This document shows, one piece after another, positions 20,501-30,635 of a stretch of 64,000 nt of DNA. Source of the stretch: Symbiodinium natans (lineage: Eukaryota > Sar > Dinophyceae > Suessiales > Symbiodiniaceae). How positions within the stretch are numbered: the first letter of the stretch is position 1; every line of letters begins with the position of its first letter. The stretch covers positions 1,958,800-2,022,799 of the forward strand of contig CAJNDS010002523.1 in NCBI GenBank assembly GCA_905221605.1, read 5' to 3'. The notes beneath the pieces are model-generated. The model did not search any database. It was not told the DNA's origin and was given only the letters and a program-made list of their open reading frames with translations. A program made the translations under genes and the position numbers.

Positions 20501-21523
20501 ATATGATGCAATTTGGGGGCTTCGATTCTTCGGGTTTTCCTTTTCCGTCGGGGGCTTTAGGGCACCCTAAACCCTAACCCTGGACCCCATAAAGAGTTTC
20601 GCGTCGGCGTTTCGGGGTAGAGATAATCAAGGGACTACTTTAGGGGTTATTTACGGGCTGCTTGTGTATTATGGGAACTTTTTCGGCACATATAGATGTC
20701 TTATCGGGGAATACGATTAAGGGTCCCGTCTATGTAGGGATTTCTTCTTACACCCCGCAATCCTTGCCCTAAACCCTAAACCCTAAACCCGAAACCCGAA
20801 TAAACCCTAAACCCTAAACCCTAAGGTCCCTTCTTATGCCCCTTAAGAGAGAAGATAGGGCTTTGCACGTACGGGCGAAGCATGTGGGGCCTCCGCAGGC
20901 GTTGCAGGGCGTTAGGCTAGCTCTAGGGTTCAGGGCTTGTAGGGTGGATGGTTTAGTGTTTAGGGTTTAGGGTTTAGGGTTTCGGGTTTAGGGTTTAGGG
21001 TTTGGGGTTTAGGGTTTGGGGTTTAGGGTTTAGGGTTCAGGGTTTAGGGATCAGGGTTTAAGGTTGGACGGCGGCGGGAGGTGTGGGTTCTGCATGCTGG
21101 CCGGCTGGGGTTTAGGGCTGTACACTACGACGGGCGCATTACCTTCAGCCTTGGGGGGGAAAACAGAACCCCAAACTAGTAGGGCTTGGGTTTAGGGTTT
21201 AAGCAAAATACACCGTAAACCTTGGGAACTTCAAAACATGTAAGGCTGTATAGCAAAGCACGCCCAAAAAGAGCTGGAAAGTGTCATAGATCCCGAGTAA
21301 AACCTGAGACCCTAAATAGACCTTAAACTCGAAACCCCCAAAAGCGTAAACACTTTCTAAAGCCTAACAGCCTAAAACCTGAACCCTGAAACCCAAAACC
21401 CTAAAACCCTTACAACCCTAAAACCCTAAAACCCTATACTCTGAACCCCACAGTTCTGACAGCCTCCACCCTAAAACCCGAAACCCTAACGCTCTAACAC
21501 CCTCTAAACCCTAACTTTGGGAC

Positions 21524-21612
21524 GTTCCCCCTCGTACTAACAGTCCTGAGTAGGAATGATACTACCCCCCCTATTAGAATCCCTACTCAGGACTGTTAGT
21601 ATCAGGGGGAAC
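21524..21612. mobile_element. MITE-like inverted-repeat element, family 2, copy 2
   Basis: GTTCCCCCTCGTACTAACAG at the left and CTGTTAGTATCAGGGGGAAC at the right, with arms extended by TCCTGAGTAGG / CCTACTCAGGA. Nearly the whole 89 bp folds into one hairpin. Same family as 2176-2261. Confidence 0.8.
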
Positions 21613-21844
21613 GCGCTAAACCCTAACACTCTAACACCCTAAACCCGACAAACCTTAAAACCCTGACTAACACCTGAAGAGCCCTCAACCCTAAACCCCA
21701 AACCCCAAACCCCAAACCCTAAACCCTAAACCCCAAACCCCAAACCCCAAACCCTAAACCCAAACCCTAGCCCCCAAACCCTAAACCCTAAACCCTAAAC
21801 CCTAAACCCAAACCCTAGCCCCTTAACCCCTTTTGAAACACACC

Positions 21845-21920
21845 CTTCGTCCCGGTGGCTCCCGCGGTGCCATCCCACCGAAGCATGGGGCGCTTCTCGA
21901 AGAGGTTGCGGATGCGGAGC
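21845..21920 (-). CDS. Candidate small exon
   Basis: Minus-strand open stretch containing LRIRNLFEKRPMLRWDG, with GC-rich third positions, preceded by acceptor CCGCCGCCAG and followed by donor-like GTGTGT. Bracketed by CCCTAAA-type (left) and TTTAGGG-type (right) repeat. No family recognised. Confidence 0.5.
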
Positions 21921-23164
21921 CTGGCGGCGGGGTTTGAGGAGGTTTTGAGGCTTTAGGGTTTAGGGTTTAGGGTTTCGGGTTTAGGGTTTAGGGTTTGGTT
22001 TTGGGTTTAGGGTGAAGGTTGCGGGTTTTGGGTGGTTTCAGGGTTTTAGGTTGCTTTTTCCTTGGGGGGGAAGGAGGTCGAGAAGGCTCTGGGGGGTTTC
22101 AGGGTTTTTGGGCTTTAGCCTTTTTTGGGGGGTTGAGAAGGTTTTGGGGGTTCAGGGTCTCACGGCTTTGTTTTTTTGGGGCATTTCAGGTCTTAATTTT
22201 CTAGGGTAGTTTGAGAAGGTTTTTGGGTTTAGGGTTTTAGGGTTTCGGTGTAGGGCACCCGAAACCCCAAACCCGAAAGGGTTTTAGGGCTGCCAAGGGC
22301 CTCGTGGGCCTGCAGGATTTAGGATATCAGGGCCTCCGGGGTTCGAGTTTTTTCAGACTTTGAGGGTTTAGGGCTTAGGTCTTAGGGCTTAGGGTTTGGG
22401 GTTGGGTACCCCGAAGAATGTAGGACTTCAAGTGGTCTTGTGGTTTAGGGTTGTAGAAGGCTTTGTTTTGTGCATTTATGGCGTTTGAATGGGTTTGGGG
22501 GCATTCCGGGCTTGTCGGGGTTTAGGGTTTAGGGTTTAGAGTTTAGAGTTTAGGGTTTAGGGCTTCGGGTCAGCTTGGTATGGGAAGATTTTAGAGGTTG
22601 CAAATTGGGATTTTCACACGGGTTCCCCACGTAAATCCCCTACATAGGCCCCGTTGTTGTAGTGCCAAACTTCACTCAGCCACATCGCCTCAACAACACA
22701 CAGTCTAGGGTTTAGTGGCTTCATGTTCATGGTTCTCAAAGTAACCCTAAACCATAAACCTTAACCGGACTAGGAATTGACCTCCGGGCTTAACGCCCTT
22801 CAAGAGTATACTCTAAGTGCCTAGTTGAGGGCTGCCCGCAAACCAGAACCCTGAACCCCAAACCCTAACCCTAGGAGGGTTTAGTCTTGCGCCAGCCGAA
22901 CCCTTAAAGCCGTGAACCCTGTGGGTGCGAAGCCCTAAGCCCTGGACCTCAAATCCCCACATTGATCCCACCCACCCTGCCGACCCAGAATTCAACCCTA
23001 ACACTCCAAATCCTAAGCCCTACACCCTAACAAAACCCCGAACCCTAAACCCTAAACCCTGGAACCTGAAACCCTAAACCCTAAACCCCAAACTTGGAAC
23101 CCTGAACTTGAAACCTGGAACCCTAAACCCTAACCCCTAAACTTGGAACCCTGAACTTGACACC

Positions 23165-23262
23165 CTAAAGGCCTTCGGTGCCCAGCGACGACCCACAGGA
23201 AGCGGCGCACCAGGGCGTGGCTCGAGTCGAGCCCCTGTTTCCTTGAGGAAGTGGTTAGAGGG
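23165..23262 (-). CDS. Candidate small exon (weak)
   Basis: Unique GC-rich island, open on the minus strand as QGLDSSHALVRRFLWVVAG, between CCCTAAA-rich (left) and TTTAGGG-rich (right) sequence. Splice sites are not clear. Confidence 0.3.
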
Positions 23263-24419
23263 CTTTAAAGTTTAGGGTTTAGGGTTTAGGGCTTAGGGCT
23301 TAGGGTTTAGGGTTTAGGGTTTAGGGCTTAGGGTTTAGGGTTTAGGGTTTAGGGCTTAGGGTTTAGGGTTTAGGGTTTAGGGTTTCGGGTTTAGGGCTTA
23401 GGGTTTAGGGTTTAGGGTTTTGGGTTTTGGGTTTTAGGGTTTAGAGTCGGCACGCTGTTTGGTTGAAGTTTTGAGTGGGGCTCATGCATTCAGTGCGTAG
23501 GCCATTGGTACCTTTGGGTCTGTTTCCTTGAGGAAGTGTTTAGAGGGTTTACAGTTGATGGCTTCGGCTTCAGGGTTTAGAGAGCCCTGTTTCCTTGAGG
23601 TGTTGAGAGGGGCTCATGGGGTGTTTGGGTGTTAGGGTTTAACGCATTTAGGGTTTGGGGTCCCTGCTTTCGTAGGGGAGTCTCGAGAGGCTTTGGGTTC
23701 AGAGCTCAGGGTGTAAGGTATGTAGGGTTTCGTGTCCCTGCTTCCTTGAGGGGGCCTTTCGGGGCGTTTATGGGCTTTTCGGTGGCTGTTGGGGTTTAAG
23801 GTTCAGGGTTTAGGGAATAGGGTCTGCAGAGCTGGGCGGCTGGGGCTTATGGGGTTGAGCTTGGGTTCTAGGGCTTTCAGGAAATGTCAGGCTTGTGGCT
23901 TGCGGGGTTTATCGTTTCGGGCTTCGGATCTCTGCTATAGAGTGTCTGGGCTTTGGGCTCACAAAACTGGCTTTTTCGGGCTTATCAGGCTTGTAGGGTT
24001 TTTAAGGGTAACGAGGCTTGTACGGATTATAAAGTTTCGAGTTTCCTGAGGGGAGTGCTTTGATGTTGAGAGCATAGGGTCTAAGGTTGGGTTGTTAAAG
24101 GCGTTAATCCCTAAACCCTAAACCCTACCTAAACCCTAAACCCCAAACCGTAAAGGATGGCGAGGTGGGCCTCGGAATCCAGGGAAAGTCTTACAATTTT
24201 GGGCTTAGAAAGCCTGAAACCCTATAATCCCTCAGCCAACCCTAAACCCTAAACCTTAAACCCCAAAAATCTGGAACGCTCGAACCCAAACACCTCAAAC
24301 CCTCCAAACCCTCAAACCCTCAAACCCGCAAAGCCTCAAGCCCTCAAACCCTAAACCCTAAACCCTAAACCCTAAGCCCTAAACCATAAACCCTAAACCC
24401 TAAACCGCCCAACACTTAC

Positions 24420-24481
24420 GAACAGGAGGCAAGCGGCTCCCATTCCTGCAGATGCCTCATCAGGTCTTCCTCGATGATCTC
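24420..24481 (-). CDS. Small exon with consensus splice sites
   Basis: 62-bp minus-strand exon encoding EIIEEDLMRHLQEWEPLAS. The acceptor is AAACCCCTCCAG and the donor is GTAAGTG, a textbook 5' splice site. CCCTAAA array lies to the left and TTTAGGG array to the right on the plus strand. It is the best single example showing that islands in the repeat sea are exons. Parent gene unknown. Confidence 0.6.
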
Positions 24482-24612
24482 CTGGAGGGGTTTAAGGTTT
24501 AGGGTTTAGGGTTTAGGGTTTGGGGTTTAGGGTTTAGGGTTTAGGGTTTAGAGTTTAGGGTTTAGGGTTTAAGGTTTAGGGTTTAGGGTGTTCGGACGAA
24601 GCCCTAAACCCT

Positions 24613-24832
24613 AATAACCTAAAGGGTGCTCCCATCCAATCTGAGGCCACAGCGTCACTCACACTTAGAGCTCAGTAAACTCGTGCCCCCTTTGATTTCT
24701 CGATGCATATCTGCAAATACAGATGGTCCCTCCCCGGCAGATCTGCATACTAAAGCGTTGGATGGCATGCTACATCTTACCGGTTCAGGCAGCCAATGCT
24801 GCCAATTGAACACACAGGGTCCTCTCCAACCC
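24613..24832 (-). repeat. Split direct repeat B2 (terminal)
   Basis: 220 bp, identical to 25036-25256 apart from one C in a homopolymer. On the element strand it ends ...CCCTTTAGGTTATT and joins telomere-like repeat, so it is the 3' end of the inserted element. Confidence 0.9.
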
Positions 24833-24900
24833 TTCGTAGCCTTCCTCTGTTCCATGACCCCTTTCATACCCCACCGGGGTAAGCAGGGCAGGGAGGGAGG

Positions 24901-24954
24901 GGAAAAAGATCTCCACCCCGCTCACGCGGGCCCCGGATGCACTTCCTCGGGCCT
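24901..24954 (-). repeat. Split direct repeat A2 with the unspliced trans-splice acceptor
   Basis: On the element strand GAATGTTTAG|GCCCGAGGAAG is followed by the same 52 nt found after the spliced leader at 31650-31599. Here the AG is preceded by intergenic-type sequence and not by the leader, so this copy looks like the genomic acceptor site. Sequence after the 52 nt differs from A1. Confidence 0.85.
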
Positions 24955-25035
24955 AAACATTCAACGGGGTGGAGAATGGAGACCCATCAAGGTTATAACC
25001 TGTGCACCCTAAGCCTGCCACACGCGACACAGCGC

Positions 25036-25256
25036 AATAACCTAAAGGGTGCTCCCATCCAATCTGAGGCCACAGCGTCACTCACACTTAGAGCTCAGTA
25101 AACTCGTGCCCCCCTTTGATTTCTCGATGCATATCTGCAAATACAGATGGTCCCTCCCCGGCAGATCTGCATACTAAAGCGTTGGATGGCATGCTACATC
25201 TTACCGGTTCAGGCAGCCAATGCTGCCAATTGAACACACAGGGTCCTCTCCAACCC
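25036..25256 (-). repeat. Split direct repeat B1
   Basis: 221 bp, begins 21 bp after the stop codon of the RT ORF and matches B2. It probably serves as the element 3' untranslated region. Confidence 0.9.
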
Positions 25257-25276
25257 AACGCAGCTCCGAACTTTTC

Positions 25277-27667
25277 TCACTTCATCCAACGCTGCTCCAA
25301 CTCTCTCCAAAGCTCGGGCAGAGGCAACTGCCACAATGGAGCCATGGAGTTTAGGTCTACTTCCTGGGGTGTTCGCCCAGTAGCCTTCGCTGACCAGGCG
25401 CTTTGCTCCAGCGTCCGTGAAATGTCATCTGAAAAATTGAGTTTCGACTGTACATACTCAAAGTACACCTGACATCTGAGCCCGTAGGCCAACAAGTGAA
25501 ATAGAGCCACTGTCCGAGCTTGCACTGTGTTGCCGGACGTGCCTTTCACCAACGCGTGAAGGCTTGACGTATTGTCCAAGAGCCACAGAACGCGCCTATG
25601 TCTAAACATGTGAGAGCATGCTAACAACGTGATGGGGACCATGGCTCCCTCGCACTCAGCAATGCAAGATGCCTCAGCCTCATATCCCCAAGCACGCAAT
25701 AGGCACGCGAACCTTGTGAAACCGCACCACGAGTTATCTTCATCCCAAATGATAGCCCCTCCAGTTGGCGCTGAATCAGCTTGCGCATCAGTTGCCACCA
25801 GAAGAACCTTATCATATCGAGGCATGATGTGGACTTCTCGCGGAATCAATATGTCGAGCAAAAATAGCAAAAACTCAAACGCATAGTCCAAAGACAGTGA
25901 ATTGTTCCAGGGAAAATGGTCTGTGTACTGTCGCTGTTTCAACGGTCCCATGGCCACCCGCCCAATCCGGCCGTACATGGCTAGAGCAGTAAACCCAGCC
26001 ACGCCCCTAATCTTGCGAGCCTGAGCTGGCGTGGTTTGCTTCTTGCATGCACCAATCAACGTCCGCAGCTTGTCCCTTACAGAGTCTTTGGCAGTGAAAA
26101 GACAAGTCCCCTGGGATAAGGCCCTCCCGAGGTCATGCTGCATTCCCAAAAAAATACTTGAGGGTGACATCAACAAACGCTTGTGCTCAGCCAAAGGAAC
26201 TCCCAAAGCCAGCAGCATCTGCCTGCCAAGCCACTGCGCAGAGCCTTTGCCAATAGCAAAATCAACTACGTTGGAATCGTCCACATACAGAGCCCACATC
26301 AAGCATAGAACTCTGCGAGTCATTGCTTCCAAAAAACGACTCCATCTTGCAAATTGCATGACGCTTGCACTGAACCCAAAAAGGAGCGCACTCATAATGA
26401 CGAATTGTACCTCCCCAGATGTAGGATTTTTTACCATAACCACATTAGCTGGCAAATCCTGCAGCTGAACGGGGAGCATACGATACGCGTCCGATATATC
26501 CTCGCCTCCTGACTCTAGCGAATGCTCGCTCAAAGTGTGCCTGGAGACGCCTTGTTGCAGCGCTTCTGCCGCAACTGCCTTGGCAACCGCAGCTGGCTGA
26601 AAAGCTGTGCACATACGCATCCGTTCCACATATCTCAAGGCCGAGTTTTGCAAACCCCTCCTGGCATTGTCAATACGACGCAACTTGCCAGATGGCTGCA
26701 CGTGAGCAAACGTAGGAACTCCAGCCCAGCCCTCCGGAAATGTGGAGTCCACTTCCTCTTTGCGCAAGAAGCCACAAGCCCAGCCATTCTGAATTTCTTG
26801 CGCGCAACTCTCCCAAACAAAGTCAGCATATTCATCCAAGGGCTGGGCCTGAAACCACTCGCGGACCTCCAGCGCTTGACCCCAGAGTTGCTCTCTGGTA
26901 AGCGCAGGATCGCCCTCCTGCACGGGTTGAAAGACCCCCGTGAGTGGTAACTCCCCCAGCAGACTAAAACCAGTCACCATATCTTGCGCGAGCTGGGTAT
27001 CTTTCCACTGCATGATGAGCAGTAAATACGGCAGGACCCCTAGTTGGACACTAGGTAACGACCTCGCGTGACGAGGCTGAAACTGGCGCAAACGCCTAGT
27101 GAGCGGGACGCACCGCTTTATCAATTCCATGAAAGCCTTGCCGAACTCATTTCTGCTGCTACGTAGGCACGTCATGTTTCTGACTGTCCACTCAACAGCA
27201 AATTGCAAGTCGTCATCAATGCTGGTATCATCGAACGGCAGCGACCCCGAACCTGCAATGGTTTTGCACGCCTCGAACATCTCAGGAGCTGCACCACAAA
27301 CAGGCAGCATACTAGGCATGGCCCCTTTGGCTTGACCCACTCTGGTTTGCAGGCCCAGCGCAACCCCATGCGCCCCTACACTCGCAGCATAATGCACATC
27401 TGGATTGCCCTCACGCCCCTCTGCCCAGGTCCTCCACAACAGAAATGGGCTCTGATTGAGCAAGTCCTCTAAGCACGGCAATGCAAAACCATGCAACCAC
27501 TCATGCGGAAACAAATTGCGGACGAATTGATTGATGTGATGCTGGCTAAGGGTGTAGGACATAGCGGCAGGTATTGCTGGTGCCTTAGCACTTCCCTCGT
27601 GGCTCCTGATGGAAGAAGCGCGTCTCGGCGACACCGAGACCCGCACCTGTCCCTCTGCTGCAGCCAT
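25277..27667 (-). CDS. Reverse transcriptase-RNase H of the tyrosine-recombinase element
   Basis: About 796 codons from the ATG at 27667 (the open frame starts at a GTG four codons earlier). The RT region has DISDAYR (residues 394-400), a FGFSASVMQFARWSRF stretch and catalytic YVDD (465-468). The RNase H has Asp 630 (ATDAQ), Glu 676 (IAECEG), Asp 701 (LLDNTSS) and Asp 750 (NFSDDISR). The 'QSKLNFSDDISR' ending resembles DIRS-type RNase H, as does the spacing. It copies the element RNA into DNA. The N-terminal about 300 residues show no recognised domain. The stop at 25277 is followed directly by repeat B1. The frame is intact, which suggests recent activity. Confidence 0.88.
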   Translation of the reverse strand: MAAAEGQVRVSVSPRRASSIRSHEGSAKAPAIPAAMSYTLSQHHINQFVRNLFPHEWLHGFALPCLEDLLNQSPFLLWRTWAEGREGNPDVHYAASVGAHGVALGLQTRVGQAKGAMPSMLPVCGAAPEMFEACKTIAGSGSLPFDDTSIDDDLQFAVEWTVRNMTCLRSSRNEFGKAFMELIKRCVPLTRRLRQFQPRHARSLPSVQLGVLPYLLLIMQWKDTQLAQDMVTGFSLLGELPLTGVFQPVQEGDPALTREQLWGQALEVREWFQAQPLDEYADFVWESCAQEIQNGWACGFLRKEEVDSTFPEGWAGVPTFAHVQPSGKLRRIDNARRGLQNSALRYVERMRMCTAFQPAAVAKAVAAEALQQGVSRHTLSEHSLESGGEDISDAYRMLPVQLQDLPANVVMVKNPTSGEVQFVIMSALLFGFSASVMQFARWSRFLEAMTRRVLCLMWALYVDDSNVVDFAIGKGSAQWLGRQMLLALGVPLAEHKRLLMSPSSIFLGMQHDLGRALSQGTCLFTAKDSVRDKLRTLIGACKKQTTPAQARKIRGVAGFTALAMYGRIGRVAMGPLKQRQYTDHFPWNNSLSLDYAFEFLLFLLDILIPREVHIMPRYDKVLLVATDAQADSAPTGGAIIWDEDNSWCGFTRFACLLRAWGYEAEASCIAECEGAMVPITLLACSHMFRHRRVLWLLDNTSSLHALVKGTSGNTVQARTVALFHLLAYGLRCQVYFEYVQSKLNFSDDISRTLEQSAWSAKATGRTPQEVDLNSMAPLWQLPLPELWRELEQRWMK

Positions 27668-27754
27668 GTCCCTCGACACAGACCCGCTGGCCAGGAAAAG
27701 GTGAGGCTCAGGCTGCCCACTCGCAAACGCCTCAACATTTGCAAGCGGGCCCCA

Positions 27755-28960
27755 TCACGAGGCCGACTTGGACTTGTGATTGCATGCTCGGTGATTTCGC
27801 ATTCCACAGACCCTGCCATTTTCTTTGATGATGTATGAGCAGGCATGCGTTAGCTTCTTCTGGCATCTCTCAGCGCAGCCACCCTGGTTCCAGTCTGAGC
27901 ACAGACGCGTGCCATCTTTGAGCTTTGCTGCGAGCTTGCCAATCTTGCTGGGTGACTTCGGCGTCTTCTCTGACTTCTCATTTGCTGATGTCGCAGATAA
28001 GTCGTCGCTCGGCACTATCTCCCAAGCATGATCAAGCTCCAGCATCGTCTGCTCAATGATTTGTCCTAGGGGAAGGTTGCTGAAACGGAACCTCTCAACC
28101 CACAGCTGCCTCTCACGCTCATCTCGCTGCTGCAGCCACGTCAAAGCCGCGCTGGGGGGCGCTAACTTGACACACCTTGCTGCTCTACGATGGTATCGCA
28201 ACACGACATCCAGCGGCACTTGCACATACGCAGTGGACCGGGTGTTGGGGCCCTCCGGCTCCGCGGGCTGCTTCTCGAGCGGCCTCACTCCTGCCTTCGC
28301 CAATCCATACAGCAAAACTTGCAAAAGTTCCAAATAATTGCTCACATTCTCTGAGATGGGTTCGTCGATGGCCTCTTCGGCGTCCACAATCTCAATGGAC
28401 CCAAGCTTGCGTCTCTTGCGAGTAGTCAACAAACTGTGCCGAAGTGTCTTCACCTTGAAAACAGATTGGACCTGCAACATGCGCCTATCCAGCTGCTTGG
28501 CCAGGCTAGACACTAGGGCATCGGACGGAGCTACCTGAACCTCCAGCTGCAACTTGTACCTCTGGTGAAATAAGGCATCTAGCTGCTTGAGGTCATGCAA
28601 CGGCAACAAAGCTTCCAAGTCCAGAGACTCGTCACCGCGCTTCTTCGCCTCCTGCGCCTGTGTGCCGGCCACGCGTATGGCCAACCATGCCTGGCGAAGC
28701 CGGGCTGCTTGCAACCCAGACTGCGCAAGGTTGGCGATCTTAGATGTGATCTTCGCCTCAATTTCTGCTTCAGACGTAATGAAGGCCGAATAGTCTTCAA
28801 GAGTTCGCAAGCCCACTGTCTCAACCAGCCAGTCCCCCACATTTTCACTGATGCGAAAGCTGGCGCAGAGCTTCTTGAACGTGGCCTTTGCATCTTCCTC
28901 AGAGACCTCCTGGAGGCCCACTAAGGGCACGCCCCCTATTGCAAGAGGCGTGGCATCCAT
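27755..28960 (-). CDS. Gag-like protein with C-terminal zinc-finger region
   Basis: 401 codons from an ATG at 28960, lying 88 bp upstream of the RT ORF in the same direction. The N-terminal half is helical and charged (GLRTLEDYSAFITSEAEIE). The C-terminus is Cys/His-rich: CSDWNQGGC...C...THAC...GRVCGMRNHRACNH, a CCCH-like nucleic-acid-binding pattern. By position and composition it is probably the nucleocapsid-type protein that coats the element RNA. The N-terminal region resembles the smaller ORF at 31135-31590 (pattern GLxTxxDxxxY followed by an acidic patch). Confidence 0.6.
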   Translation of the reverse strand: MDATPLAIGGVPLVGLQEVSEEDAKATFKKLCASFRISENVGDWLVETVGLRTLEDYSAFITSEAEIEAKITSKIANLAQSGLQAARLRQAWLAIRVAGTQAQEAKKRGDESLDLEALLPLHDLKQLDALFHQRYKLQLEVQVAPSDALVSSLAKQLDRRMLQVQSVFKVKTLRHSLLTTRKRRKLGSIEIVDAEEAIDEPISENVSNYLELLQVLLYGLAKAGVRPLEKQPAEPEGPNTRSTAYVQVPLDVVLRYHRRAARCVKLAPPSAALTWLQQRDERERQLWVERFRFSNLPLGQIIEQTMLELDHAWEIVPSDDLSATSANEKSEKTPKSPSKIGKLAAKLKDGTRLCSDWNQGGCAERCQKKLTHACSYIIKENGRVCGMRNHRACNHKSKSAS

Positions 28961-29195
28961 GGCTATGGGCTTTAGTTCTCAGCCCAAGCTACTTGTCTAC
29001 GGAAAAAATGAGCAAAATCTCAGTTTCCAGCATGAGTCTGACACACTGATGTGTCTTCGCTGTGGCAAGCACGGAAGACCCGTAATTGGCAGACTGCTAA
29101 AAAAAAAAAAGACACGAGAATCTAAGCGTGCGGCTGTTTTATTGCTTTGCAGGAGCAGACGAACGCGGTTGCGCCCCCCGCCTCTAGCCCCTTGG
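28961..29195 (-). other. Spacer between recombinase and gag-like ORFs
   Basis: 235 bp without a supported gene. It contains an A10-11 run on the plus strand (about 29099-29109), i.e. a T-run on the element strand, which may be a pyrimidine tract for trans-splicing of the downstream ORFs. Confidence 0.4.
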
Positions 29196-30635
29196 TCATC
29201 TGCGCACTGCTGAGGGGTCCAGCTTCTCCAGCTCCCTCAACTGCGGCAAACTCAGCCACGTCAGGCAACTTTTGCAGAATGCCCGGCCCGTTGCTACCGC
29301 CTCGAGCAAGTTATCTAAAACAACAGGCTCGCGCTTGAACTTAGCACGGCGCTGTCGTTGCTTCCATGTACATCGCGGCCTACCCTCAAAGTTCATATGA
29401 AGCAATGCTGCAGAGCGACTAGACGTGATCCAGCTGACACAGCCAACCGACAGCGAATCTACTGCGGGCTTCGCTGCAAGCTCAGCATGACCTGCTACAC
29501 AAAATCTCGGCTCACAAACATGGCCAGCAATGAAGTCCGACCCTGCAGCCCACTCAATGTCCGAATCCTGCAGGAGGTCGGCGAATCGCTGCCTCCATTG
29601 CTTCTCGTTTGCGGCACCCTCGCTCAACCACCAAAGGCGGCAATCTTCCCAAGTCGCGCAACGCTGCACCATGGAAGCAGTGCACAGGGCCTGCACGACG
29701 CCGACTTGGAGCTCTGCCTGGACCTTCGCGCCAGAGTAGCGCAGAGGCATGACTTTGTCTGCCCTGCCTTCTTTACTGGTCCAGTTTCCTAATGCCATCC
29801 GCTCAGGCATGTCAGCCGCACGAACATCTAGCAACGTAGGCTGGAACCTCCGCAAAGAATATGACGTGCACCGATGGACATTTGCATCCTTCATCACCGG
29901 CGCCACGCACTCTTGCAGCACACGGTTGAAAACTGCAGCTTTGACAGGCAGCAGCGAGTGCGCATCCACAACCATGCACTGAGACGGATGCTGTTGTCGA
30001 CGCTCCGATTGCCAGATCTGGGCCCACGTTGTCCACAGCACATCCACTGCTTGGCGCAGAGTTGGTGTAACCAAAGGCACAAACCAGCGGAAACCTCCCC
30101 GGACCACACCATCCGTGCGCACTTTGCCTTGGTAGGCCCAAAATGCTGCCCACCACTTCGTGCGGGCCACGGGTCTGGACCGAAGCGCGTGCGCAAAGCG
30201 CAGAGGTTTCACTGAAGCGCACACGGCAACAGCTGTAAGCACCCTCCGCCAACTTGCCAACTGAACATCCTCGCGGAAGGCGTCCCATATAGCACGTATC
30301 ATGCAAGGCTCTGCAACAACAGCTTGTTGGCTCGGCTGTCTGCAACTCTTGCCCCCAGCTGGCACGCAGACGTGTTCTAGCTTGAGCGGGGCTTGCAAAT
30401 GCACCACCAGCCATTTCAGCCTTGCAAACAAGTTCTTCGCCGACGCGCCCCCAGACTGCTCCAACTTTCTGTCCATGAAATCTTCAATGCACGCTGCAGG
30501 CAATGGCCAATGTGCCCTGGTGACTTGCAGCTGGGTCATCCAAAGCTCCAGCGACTGCCACGTCCGCAGACCAGCTTTTAGCCAACCTGCATCGAAGTGC
30601 AACAAACGCGTGACACATATTTCTCTACGACGCAT
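29196..30635 (-). CDS. Tyrosine-recombinase-like protein
   Basis: 479 codons from ATG at 30635. The C-terminal half has the order expected for a tyrosine recombinase: a possible first Arg near 146 (SVKPLRF), SYSLRRFQPTLL (Arg 262-263, the HxxR box with the His replaced), ALGNW (Trp 285 in the H/W position) and MPLRYSG with the candidate nucleophile Tyr 300. It would cut and join the circular cDNA at the A/B repeats. The box replacements mean the family is inferred, not certain. A Cys-containing tail follows. The gene precedes gag-like and RT ORFs on the element strand, unlike classical DIRS1 order where the recombinase is last. Confidence 0.65.
   Translation of the reverse strand: MRRREICVTRLLHFDAGWLKAGLRTWQSLELWMTQLQVTRAHWPLPAACIEDFMDRKLEQSGGASAKNLFARLKWLVVHLQAPLKLEHVCVPAGGKSCRQPSQQAVVAEPCMIRAIWDAFREDVQLASWRRVLTAVAVCASVKPLRFAHALRSRPVARTKWWAAFWAYQGKVRTDGVVRGGFRWFVPLVTPTLRQAVDVLWTTWAQIWQSERRQQHPSQCMVVDAHSLLPVKAAVFNRVLQECVAPVMKDANVHRCTSYSLRRFQPTLLDVRAADMPERMALGNWTSKEGRADKVMPLRYSGAKVQAELQVGVVQALCTASMVQRCATWEDCRLWWLSEGAANEKQWRQRFADLLQDSDIEWAAGSDFIAGHVCEPRFCVAGHAELAAKPAVDSLSVGCVSWITSSRSAALLHMNFEGRPRCTWKQRQRRAKFKREPVVLDNLLEAVATGRAFCKSCLTWLSLPQLRELEKLDPSAVRR

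Larger units (their letters stand above)
13032..24419. repeat. Long region of degenerate telomere-like repeats in both orientations with exon-like islands
   Basis: Runs of TTTAGGG and CCCTAAA alternate many times (pure arrays near 14420-14520, 17280-17345, 17455-17500, 17725-17810, 18195-18270, 18750-18835, 19695-19750). Between them lie unique islands of 60-150 bp. Islands with CCCTAAA on the left and TTTAGGG on the right are the ones that look like exons; I list the clearest separately. Long frames at 22012-22209, 22813-23004 and 23789-24049 are repeat read-through. Confidence 0.8.

Noticed and set aside
22012-24049. Open frames of 60-86 codons rich in Gly/Phe/Leu
   Set aside because: They read through degenerate TTTAGGG repeat, have no domain and no splice or start context.
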